From: Desulfarculus baarsii DSM 2075 | Lineage (GTDB): Bacteria; Desulfobacterota; Desulfarculia; Desulfarculales; Desulfarculaceae | Length of the DNA: 64,000 nt | Direction of reading: 5' to 3' | Assembly: GCF_000143965.1 (NCBI RefSeq) | Contig: NC_014365.1 | Coordinates: 2,321,501-2,385,500, forward strand | Shown: piece by piece, positions 24,240 through 33,938 of the stretch | Layout: each line of letters begins with the position of its first letter | Position numbering within the stretch: the first letter of the stretch is position 1 | Made by a program: the position numbers and the translations under genes | Notes under the pieces: generated by a model | What the model saw: the letters and a program-made list of their open reading frames with translations, nothing else | Databases searched by the model: none | Told to the model about the DNA's origin: nothing

Positions 24240-26936
24240 CTAGGCGGCCGGGGCCATTTTGATGGCGCAGGCCTTGTATTCGGCGGTTTGCGAGACGGGG
24301 TCGAAGGCCGGGTTGGTCAGCCAGTTGGCGCAGCCTTCGCGGAAGTGGAAGGCCATCCAGACCATGCCCGGCGGCACCTCGGCGGTGACGCGCGCGCTGA
24401 CCACGACTTCGCCGCGGCGCGAGGCCAGGCGCAGTTTGTCGCCGCTGCGCACGCCCATCTTGGCCGCGTCGGCCGGCGAGATGTCGGCGGTTTCCTCGCC
24501 CAGCAGGTCGTTGAGGCCGCCGCAGCGACCCGTTTGGGTGCGCGTGTGGTAGTGGTAGAGGCGGCGTCCGGTGCTGAGCACGTAGGGGTATTCGGCGTCG
24601 GTCACCTCGGCCGGCGGCGTCCACTCCACGGGTTTGAAATTGCCCAGGCCGCAGGTGAAGCAGCCGTCTTTGTGCATGACCTGGGTGCCGGGGTGCTCAA
24701 GCGAGGTGCAGGGCCATTGCAGGCCGTCGCCCTCGATGCGGCTGTATTTGATGCCCGTGAAGGCCGGGGCCACCACCGAGAACTCGTTGTCCCAGATCTC
24801 CTGGGCCGAGCTGGACGACCACATCTGGCCCATCCGCGCCGCCACTTCCTTGAATATCCACCAGTTGGGCTTGGCCTGGCCCGGAGGCGTCGAGACCTTG
24901 CGCACGCGGTTGACCCGCCGTTCGCTGCTGGCGAAGGTGCCGTCGTCCTCGCTCCACGCCGCCGAGGGCAGGATCACGTGGGCAAAGCGCGTGGTCTCGG
25001 TGGGGAAGATGTCGCTGCAAACCAGGAACTCGGCCGAGGCCAGTTGGTGCTCCACGTGGTGGATGTCCGGCTCGGTGTTGGCCACGTTTTCGCCGAAGAT
25101 CCACATGCCGCGGACCTTGCCGGTGACCAGCCCTTCGAACATCGCCGGCATCATCAGGCCGTTTTTGTCGTCCAGGTGCTCAACGCCCCAGAATTTCTCG
25201 AACTTCGCCTTGGCCGCCGGGTCGATGACCTTTTGGTAGCCCGGGTAGACGTTGGGCAGGGCGCCCATGTCGCAGGCCCCCTGAACGTTGTTCTGGCCGC
25301 GCAAGGGGTTCACGCCGCCGCACTCGAAGCCCACATTGCCCAGCAACATCTGCAAGTTGGCCGTCGACAACACGTTGTTGACGCCGCAGGTGTGCTCGGT
25401 GATGCCAAGGGTGTAGATCAGCATCGCCGGCTTGGTGGCCGCCAGCTTGCGCGCCACCCGGACGATCGTCTCGGCCGGCACGCCGCTGAGCTCGGCCGCC
25501 CGCTCCGGCGGATACTCCATCACCGTGGCCTTGAGCTTGTCAAACTCGACCGTGCACGACTCCACGTAGCGGCGGTCGTAGATCTCCTCGGTGATCAAAA
25601 CATGCATCAGGCCGTTGAGCAGGGCGATGTCGGAGCCCACCTTCAACTGCATGTGCTCGTCGGCCATCGCCGCCAGCGCCGTGCGACGCGGGTCGGCCAC
25701 GATCAAACCAGCGCCCTTTTGCACGGCGTTTTTCAGGAACGTCGAGGCCACAGGATGGGCCTCGGTCATGTTCGAACCTATCACCAAAAACATCTTCGCC
25801 TTGGCGAAATCAGCGAAGTTGTTGGTCATCGCCCCGGAACCAAACGATATCGCCAGACCGGCGACAGTGGGGGCGTGTCAGGTTCGTGCGCAGTGATCGA
25901 TATTGTTCGTGCCGATCACCGCGCGGAAAAGCTTTTGCATGTTATAGGAATCTTCGTTGATGCTGCGCGCGCAGCTCACCCCGGCCAGGGCGTCGGGCCC
26001 GGACTCGGCGATGATCTGCTTGAACTTGCTGGCCACCAGATCCAGCGCCTCATCCCACGAAGCCTCGCGGAAACCCTCGCCCTCGCGGATCAAAGGCGTG
26101 GTCAGACGATCCTCGGAGTAGATAAAATCATAGCCAAAACGGCCCTTGACGCAAAGACGGCCCTTGTTGGGCTCGGCGTCCTCCACCGCGCTGGTCTTGA
26201 CGATCCGCCCGTCCTTGACATGAAGCCAAATCTGGCAGCCCACTCCGCAATAAGGACACGTCGTGCGAACCTTTTGCATTTCCCAGGCGCGGCCCATGCC
26301 CTTGGCCTTCTTTTCGGTCAGGGCGCCGGTGGGGCAGACCTGCACGCATTGGCCGCAGAACACGCAGTCGCTCTGGTTGTAGGGGCGGTCGCCGCTGGTG
26401 ACGATCTTGCTCTTGGCGCCGCGATAGCCGTAGCCGATGGCCTTGTTGACCTGCACTTCGTTACAGGCCTGCACGCAACGGCCACAGAGGATGCACTTGC
26501 TGAAATCGCGCACGATCAGCGGGTTGTTGTCCTCGATGGGATAGTTGGTCGTGCGGCCCTCGAAGCGCACGGTCTCGACGCCGTACTTGTAGGCCAGGGC
26601 TTGCAGCTGACAGGCGCCGTTGGCTTCGCAGACGATGCAGTTGTGCTCGCCGCTGGCCAGCAGCAGCTCCAGGTTCAGCTTGCGTGAGCCGATCACCTTG
26701 GGGCTTTCGGTCTGGATGTCCATGCCCTCCGCGGCTGGCGTGGCGCAGGCGGCCAGCAGGGAGCGCGCCCCCTTGACCTCGACCATGCACATGCGGCAGG
26801 CGCCCGTTGGCGTGCAATCCTTGAGATAGCACAAGGTCGGAATGTCTATGCCGTTTTCCCGCGCGACCTCCAAGATGGTCTGCCCGGGAGCGAACGAGAC
26901 ACTCCTCGAGTTGATGGTTAATTGGGGATTGGGCAT
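24240..26936 (-). CDS. fdhA: Selenocysteine-containing formate dehydrogenase alpha subunit (UGA read as Sec)
   Basis: This is an 898-residue cytoplasmic molybdenum/tungsten enzyme interconverting formate and CO2. A TGA at 25878-25880 lies in frame within CART-U-HAPTVAG, exactly where Sec or Cys binds the metal in formate dehydrogenases (residue 353), and a SECIS-like hairpin follows. The N-terminus is NuoG/HydA-like, with 2Fe-2S cysteines (CYLKDCTPTGACRMC), a His/Cys cluster (EHNCIVCEANGAC) and two 4Fe-4S motifs (CILCGRCVQAC, CVFCGQCVQVCP). CPYCGVGC then starts the bis-MGD catalytic domain. No Tat signal is present. The ATG has GGGAG upstream. No electron-transfer partner lies next to it. It could feed CO2 reduction in the Wood-Ljungdahl pathway. 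Confidence 0.95.
25850..25864 (-). promoter_or_regulatory. Bacterial SECIS element core hairpin
   Basis: On the minus strand TCGCC and GGCGA pair around a GGTCT loop, starting 13 bases after the UGA. The GGUCU apical loop and short spacing match the SelB-binding hairpin of E. coli fdhF, supporting Sec insertion. Confidence 0.88.
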
Positions 26937-27059
26937 ACTCGGCTCCCTCTATCCTTGGACTAGATATGAACTAGGCGTCAAAAACACTTGCACGGCCCAC
27001 CGGGCCCCGCTTAGAGTACTCGCGATCATATTTAGCGTCATATATCATCATTTACAAGA

Positions 27060-27075
27060 TTTGCATAGATGCAAA
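27060..27075. promoter_or_regulatory. Palindrome between fdhA and the lactamase-fold gene
   Basis: TTTGCAT-AG-ATGCAAA is a perfect 7-bp-arm palindrome about 125 bases upstream of fdhA. It suits a dimeric repressor or activator site; the regulator is unknown. Confidence 0.45.
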
Positions 27076-27098
27076 GGTTATTTCTTGGCTTGCGCCAG

Positions 27099-27112
27099 GT
27101 GGTTCAAACCAC
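27099..27112. promoter_or_regulatory. Second palindrome in the same intergenic region
   Basis: GTGGTT-CA-AACCAC has perfect 6-bp arms, about 160 bases upstream of fdhA and 85 bases upstream of the lactamase-fold gene. It is a possible operator for either gene. Confidence 0.4.
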
Positions 27113-27195
27113 GTTCATTTTGCTGATTGAACGACCGCGGTATCACAGTTTCATGCTATGGTTTAATCATCCAAAATCCATATGGGTTGGCAACA

Positions 27196-28896
27196 ATGAT
27201 CTGGGTGAACAATCAATGGCAGCCAACGCCGCGCCCGACGGAGACGGAAATCTTTCCCATGATCCGCCGGGTGGACAGCACCTGCTCCAACGCCTTCATC
27301 GTCCGCGCGTCATCGTGCGTGCTGGTCGTCGACCCCGGAGCCGATGAAGAACAAGCCAGCGCCATCGAGGCGTTGGTCGAGGAAATCATGGCCCAGGGCC
27401 CCCGGCCGGTGCTGGTGGTGCTGACCCACTGCCACCGCGACCACTCGTTGGCCGTCCGCGACTGGCCCGCGCGCCATCCCTCATGGCTTTTGGCCGCCCA
27501 GGAAAGCGGCGCCAAGGCCATGCGCGGCGGTGACCACCGCGTGACCATGGCCTACATGTTCAACGAGGATTACCCGCCGGTCGATGTGCACGTGGAGTTG
27601 CTCTCGGCCATCGACGCGGCCACCGTGGGCGAGCGCGCGCTGGCCCCCTGCCCTGGCGGCGAGCTTGTGTTGCGCACCGACATCGCCGGTTTCGCGGGCG
27701 GGCCGCCGGCCCCGCGCCAGAGCCTCGTCGCCGGCGAAAAAACAGTGGCCGAACTCTTTCACGCCCCCGGCCACAGCCCAGACAGCCTGGTGATCAACGT
27801 GGGCGGCGCGCTTTTGGTGGGCGACCTGTTCTGCGCCGCCGCGCCCATGGTGGCCGGGATCGTGGGCTGGGACGGCGATCAGCTCAAGCGTTCGCTGGCC
27901 ATGGTCGAACGGTTGCTCGGCGACGGCTCGGTGCATGTCTGCTGCGGCGGACACGGCCAGCCGATGACCTCGTCCCAAGCCCTGGACGTTTTGGGCCAAG
28001 TGCGCGCGGAAACCGAAAAGCTCTCCGGGGCGGCGATACTAGACGAACGTCGCGTGGCCTTCCTGAAACGCTACGCCGTGGCCGTATTGCACGAGTTGGA
28101 CCAATTATTCACGATCATGGCCGGCCGCCTATTCACGCTAAGCTACTTTCTGGAACAACTCGAGGAAGAGGAGTTGGCGGCAGGCATCCTGCAATCGCTG
28201 GACATCGACGCCATCGACAACCTGATCACCAGCTTTCACCGCGCCGAGCGCGACAGCCAAGGCGACATCCTGGAGTTGCGCACGCCCATGCGCGGCCTGG
28301 TCACCCTCAAGCGCATCAACAACATCCTGCGCCAGGCCCGCATCGACGACTACATCGACCCGCTGATCCGCCGACGGTTGCGTTCATTGCTGCTGGACTA
28401 CATCGACGCCACGCGGGGCCTGCCGTTCCAGACGACCATGCTCGAACGCGACCTGAACCAGTTCGCCCAGGAGTTTGTCGAAGAGATGGCCCGCGTCTGT
28501 CAGCAATCCGAGGCCGTGCTCGCAAGCGCCGATGACGACAAGGCCTTTTCGACGGCCCTGGCCCGGCAAATCGCCGCCAACAACGCCCTGCCGCCGGTGC
28601 GCCTGAACTTCGTCCCCCACCCGAGCCGCGTGCTGACGCGCATCGACCACGACCGCTGCAGCGATCTGCTGGTCGATTTCATCGAGCGTTTCCACAGCGC
28701 CGGCGCGCACACCGTCGACATGGATGTGGCCATTCTGGACGGTGGCCAGCCCTGCCTGACCCTGCGCCCCTCGCCACCGTTGGGCCTGGCCAGCGCCGGC
28801 AAGCAAAAAAAGGCCTTTTGGGAGCTGTCGGCGCGCATAGCCCATTGCCAGCTCATCTTCGAACCAGAAGCGGTCGGCATCGCGCCACTGGCCTGA
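27196..28896 (+). CDS. Metallo-beta-lactamase-fold protein with C-terminal kinase-like region
   Basis: This is a 566-residue protein. Residues about 1-270 are a metallo-beta-lactamase domain. The metal-binding motif is LTHCHRDHSL (about 75-84), and HAPGHSPDSLVI and CCGGHGQP supply further histidines. The rest (about 290-560) is mostly helical. A HELDQLFTI segment near 300 recalls a histidine-kinase dimerisation helix, and DHDRCSDLLVDFIERFHSAG near 505 recalls the N-box of an ATPase domain. The G boxes are not recognisable, so any kinase part is degenerate. I start at the ATG at 27196, where MIWVNNQW begins. An upstream ATG at 27127 is possible. Function unknown; a sensor or signalling hydrolase is an inference. 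Confidence 0.8.
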   Translation: MIWVNNQWQPTPRPTETEIFPMIRRVDSTCSNAFIVRASSCVLVVDPGADEEQASAIEALVEEIMAQGPRPVLVVLTHCHRDHSLAVRDWPARHPSWLLAAQESGAKAMRGGDHRVTMAYMFNEDYPPVDVHVELLSAIDAATVGERALAPCPGGELVLRTDIAGFAGGPPAPRQSLVAGEKTVAELFHAPGHSPDSLVINVGGALLVGDLFCAAAPMVAGIVGWDGDQLKRSLAMVERLLGDGSVHVCCGGHGQPMTSSQALDVLGQVRAETEKLSGAAILDERRVAFLKRYAVAVLHELDQLFTIMAGRLFTLSYFLEQLEEEELAAGILQSLDIDAIDNLITSFHRAERDSQGDILELRTPMRGLVTLKRINNILRQARIDDYIDPLIRRRLRSLLLDYIDATRGLPFQTTMLERDLNQFAQEFVEEMARVCQQSEAVLASADDDKAFSTALARQIAANNALPPVRLNFVPHPSRVLTRIDHDRCSDLLVDFIERFHSAGAHTVDMDVAILDGGQPCLTLRPSPPLGLASAGKQKKAFWELSARIAHCQLIFEPEAVGIAPLA

Positions 28897-28907
28897 ACGC
28901 CGGCAAA

Positions 28908-28947
28908 AAAACCAGAGCCCGGCCACGGCGGCGCGAGCTCTGGTTTT
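28908..28947. terminator. Bidirectional terminator between converging genes
   Basis: An 11-bp perfect stem (28908-28918 with 28937-28947) joins the end of the lactamase-fold gene to the end of acs. The minus strand has a run of seven T, the plus strand four, so it works best for acs. Confidence 0.8.
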
Positions 28948-28967
28948 GCGTTATGGCCGTTTGGTCC

Positions 28968-30956
<1,989 letters not shown>

Positions 30957-31043
30957 CTTCAGCTCCTTTCAACTCCGCGAGTTAGCTTGAAAATCCGCGT
31001 CCAGCGCCACGAAGGGCCTGCCTCTGGCGCCGGTGGTCTTTGC

Positions 31044-32321
31044 TTACGAACCGGCTGGCGCGGCCAGCACGTCCTTGCCCGTGGCGCCGGCGGGCTTGCC
31101 GACAAACAGCGTCATGCCAGCCCCGGCCAGCAGCAGCACGCCAGCCAACACGTAGGCCGAGTTGAGGCTGCCGGTGTCGGCCACGATCATCTGCGAGACG
31201 CGCGGCAGGATCAGGCCGCCCACGCCCCAGGCCGTGAACAGCAGGCCGTAGTTGGCCCCGAAGTTCTTGATGCCAAAGAAGTCCTTGGTCGCCGAAGGGA
31301 ACAGCGACAGGTTGGTGCCGTAGTTGAAGCCGATCAGCGTGGCGGCGGTGACGATCAGGGCCACGCTCTCGGTGCCGGTGTAGAGCAGGCCGAACATGAT
31401 CAGGCCTTGGAAGGAGAGCATCGCGGCCATGGTCTGCAGGCGGCCCAGCTTGTCGGAAAGCATGCCCGCGGCGATGCGGCCGCCGGCGTTGCCCACGGCC
31501 ATCAGGGCCACCACCAGCCAGGCCATCTCGCCCAGCGAAGCCGAGGCCATGCCGGCCACGCTGCCGATGATCATCAGGCCCGCGCCAGAGCCCACCGCGT
31601 AGATGAACCACAGCACCCAGAAGGCGCGCGTGCGCAGCATCACCTTGGGCTCGACATCGATCATCACGTGGTTGGACGGGGCCGACTTGTTCTGCGTGGC
31701 GGCGGTCTGTGGTTGGGGCGGCTTGTAGCCGGCCGGCGGGTTGACCAGCAACTGGGCCAGGGCGCTCACCACCACGATGAAGGCCCCGCCGAAGATCATC
31801 ATCGATTGGCTCAGGCCAAACTGGCCGATGAGGTACTTGGCCAGGGGCGCGATGTAGACCGAGGCCAGGCCGAAGCCGGCCACGACGATGCCGGCGATCA
31901 TGCCCGTCTTGGAGGCCGGGAACCACTTGATGGCCGGCGGCGTGGCCGAGGCGTAGCCAAAGCCCAGGCCGGCGCCCATCAGCACGCCAAAGCCGAGGAC
32001 CCACACCAAAAGCGATGTGGAGAACGAGGCCAGCAACAGGCCCAGGCCCGTGAGCACGCCGCCGATGGTGGCCGTGACCCGGGGGCTTAGCTTATCCTGC
32101 ATGCGCCCGGCCGGGATCATGGCGAAGGCGAACACGATGCAACAAACGGCGTAGGGGTCGTTGAGCGAGGCCATGTCCCAGTTGAACATGCCGTCGCCGC
32201 GCTCGATGGAATCCTTGATGGCCAGCTTGAAAACACTCCAGGTGTACAAAATGCCAAGCGCCAGGTTGATGCCCAACCCGGCCATGGCGACCTGCCATCC
32301 CTTGTTCTTTATCTGGCTCAT
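31044..32321 (-). CDS. OFA-family MFS transporter (oxalate/formate antiporter-like)
   Basis: This is a 425-residue major facilitator protein with about 12 helices. The N-terminus WQVAMAGLGINLALGILYTWSV is the hallmark of the oxalate/formate antiporter (OFA) family, which also includes lactate and other monocarboxylate carriers. MIPAGRMQDKLSPRV matches the MFS loop 2-3 motif, repeated as AAGMLSDKLGRLQTM in the second half. The gene leads an operon with acs, so acetate or another short carboxylate is the likely cargo; that is inference. The ATG has a GGA-rich site upstream. A sigma54 promoter and inverted repeats precede it. Confidence 0.9.
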   Translation of the reverse strand: MSQIKNKGWQVAMAGLGINLALGILYTWSVFKLAIKDSIERGDGMFNWDMASLNDPYAVCCIVFAFAMIPAGRMQDKLSPRVTATIGGVLTGLGLLLASFSTSLLVWVLGFGVLMGAGLGFGYASATPPAIKWFPASKTGMIAGIVVAGFGLASVYIAPLAKYLIGQFGLSQSMMIFGGAFIVVVSALAQLLVNPPAGYKPPQPQTAATQNKSAPSNHVMIDVEPKVMLRTRAFWVLWFIYAVGSGAGLMIIGSVAGMASASLGEMAWLVVALMAVGNAGGRIAAGMLSDKLGRLQTMAAMLSFQGLIMFGLLYTGTESVALIVTAATLIGFNYGTNLSLFPSATKDFFGIKNFGANYGLLFTAWGVGGLILPRVSQMIVADTGSLNSAYVLAGVLLLAGAGMTLFVGKPAGATGKDVLAAPAGS

Positions 32322-32345
32322 ACTCCATCCTCTCCGGTTTTGGGT

Positions 32346-32361
32346 TGACCGACATCGGTCA
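32346..32361. promoter_or_regulatory. Perfect palindrome in the OFA-acs leader
   Basis: TGACCGA-CA-TCGGTCA, 7-bp arms, lies between the predicted sigma54 start site and the ATG. It could be an operator or an mRNA hairpin. Confidence 0.5.
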
Positions 32362-32375
32362 CGCCCTAGAGGCAG

Positions 32376-32392
32376 AGCAACTTTCGCGCCAA
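32376..32392 (-). promoter_or_regulatory. Sigma54 (-24/-12) promoter of the OFA-acs operon
   Basis: Read on the minus strand, TTGGCGCG-AAAG-TTGCT fits the YTGGCACG-N4-TTGCW consensus with one mismatch and exact spacing. It predicts a leader of about 43 bases. A sigma54 activator gene lies immediately upstream of this region. Confidence 0.8.
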
Positions 32393-32493
32393 AAAGATCG
32401 TTGTGGAATTTTGCAATTGATTATGGCGTGTTAGGCCAAAGGAGCCGCGCAAGAAGCCGTCGGGCAGGTTGCCGCGGGCCGCGTAATTAGCAA

Positions 32494-32527
32494 TTTTGCC
32501 AATATCTGGCGTAGCCGATTGGCAAAA
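32494..32527. promoter_or_regulatory. Inverted repeat, likely enhancer site for the sigma54 activator
   Basis: TTTTGCCAAT and ATTGGCAAAA are exact reverse complements separated by 14 bases, about 110-150 bases upstream of the predicted sigma54 start. Position and symmetry suit an NtrC-type upstream activating sequence. Confidence 0.7.
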
Positions 32528-32554
32528 CTTCAAACCCAGTCCGGCGGCCGGCGC

Positions 32555-33925
32555 TCAATCGCCCAATAGCTTTTTTTTGCGATAGCGGAAGGTGTGATAA
32601 TTCAGGCCCAGCAATTCGGCGGCGCGGACGTCGCTGCCGCCGCCCAACGCCTCGGCTTGTTGCAGATAATCGCGCTCCAGGCCCTCCAACAACGCCGGCA
32701 GGTCCAGCCCGGCCGGCGTCAACGGCGGCAGGGCCTGGCCGGCGGCGGCCGGGGCGGCCGGCGGCTCGGCGCGCAGGCTCTCCATGGTCAGTTCGGGGCC
32801 GTCGCCGGCGATGACCGCCCGTTCGATGACCGCCTTGAGCTCGCGGACGTTGCCCTCCCAGGGCCGCCCGCGCAGATAGGCCATCGCCTCGGGGCTGATG
32901 GACAAAAACCGCTTGCCGTACTTGTCGGCCATGGCCACCAGAAAATGCCGGGCGATGGGCTCGATATCCTCGGGCCGCTCCATCAGCGAGGGCACGTCGA
33001 CCCTGGTCACGGCCAGGCGATAATAAAGGTCGCGACGAAACTGGCCCTGGTCGATCATCGCCGCCAGGTCGCGGTTGGTGGCCGAGACCACCCTGGCCCG
33101 CACCTTGGTCGGCCGGGCCGAACCCACCTTGATGAACTCGCCGCCATCCAAAAAGCGCAGCAGTTTGGCCTGGGCCTCCAGGCTCAGGTCGCCCACCTCG
33201 TCCAAAAACAGCGTGCCGCCGTCGGCCTCCTCGATCAGGCCCCGCTTGCCGCCGGCCCGCGCCCCGCTGAAGGCCCCGGGTTCGTAGCCGAACAACTCGC
33301 TCTCGATCAGCTCGGCGGGGATGGCCGCGCAGTTGACCGTGACCAGCCTACCGCGAAAATTGGGGCTCTTGTAGTGGATGGCCCCGGCGATGAGTTCCTT
33401 GCCCGTGCCGGTGGGCCCGCAGATCAGCACCGGCGCGTCGGGGCTGGCGGCGATCTTGCCCACGAAGTCCATCACCGCCTGGATCGCCCGCGAACGGCCG
33501 ATGAACAGCGGCAGGTTTTCCTCCAGGTAGCGCTGATGCAGCAGGCTCACTTCCTTGCGCAGGCGCAAGGTCTCCAGGGCGTTTTCGATGTTGTTTTTCA
33601 GCGAATCCATGTGCAGCGGCTTGACCACGTAGTCGTAGGCCCCGCCCTTCATGGCCGTGACCACCGTGTCGACGTCCTCATAGGCGGTGATCATGATGAA
33701 CAGGGCCCGGGGCCACAGCCGGCGCATGGGGGCCAAGGCCTCGACGCCGCTCAGGCCGGGCAGGCCCACATCCAAAAGCACCAGGTCCGGCGGCGGAGTC
33801 GGGCCGGGGGCCATGGCCGCCTCGGCCGAGGCAAAGCCGAAGACAGCGTAGCGGCCCAGGTTCAACTCGACCGCGTCGCGGATGAATTCTTCGTCATCGA
33901 CCACATAGATGCAAAACGAGATCAT
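32555..33925 (-). CDS. Sigma54-dependent response regulator (NtrC family)
   Basis: This is a 456-residue activator. The receiver domain (1-120) begins FCIYVVDDEEF, with the phospho-acceptor Asp in VLLDVGLPG and Lys in VVKPLH. The AAA+ domain (about 135-375) has Walker A GPTGTGKE, an ESELFGYEPGAFSGA loop and Walker B GGTLFLDEVGD. The usual GAFTGA sigma54-contact loop reads GAFSGA here. A Fis-type HTH (RAAELLGLNYHTFRYRKKKL) ends it. I prefer the ATG at 33925, with GGGAAGAGG just upstream, to an ATG at 33946 that overlaps the kinase stop. It likely controls the divergently placed OFA-acs sigma54 promoter. Confidence 0.93.
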   Translation of the reverse strand: MISFCIYVVDDEEFIRDAVELNLGRYAVFGFASAEAAMAPGPTPPPDLVLLDVGLPGLSGVEALAPMRRLWPRALFIMITAYEDVDTVVTAMKGGAYDYVVKPLHMDSLKNNIENALETLRLRKEVSLLHQRYLEENLPLFIGRSRAIQAVMDFVGKIAASPDAPVLICGPTGTGKELIAGAIHYKSPNFRGRLVTVNCAAIPAELIESELFGYEPGAFSGARAGGKRGLIEEADGGTLFLDEVGDLSLEAQAKLLRFLDGGEFIKVGSARPTKVRARVVSATNRDLAAMIDQGQFRRDLYYRLAVTRVDVPSLMERPEDIEPIARHFLVAMADKYGKRFLSISPEAMAYLRGRPWEGNVRELKAVIERAVIAGDGPELTMESLRAEPPAAPAAAGQALPPLTPAGLDLPALLEGLERDYLQQAEALGGGSDVRAAELLGLNYHTFRYRKKKLLGD

Positions 33926-33938
33926 CGCCTCTTCCCGC

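Noticed and set aside
25829-25880. fdhA read as two genes or as a frameshifted pseudogene
   Set aside because: Both halves are in the same frame, joined by one TGA at the Sec site with a GGUCU-loop hairpin after it.
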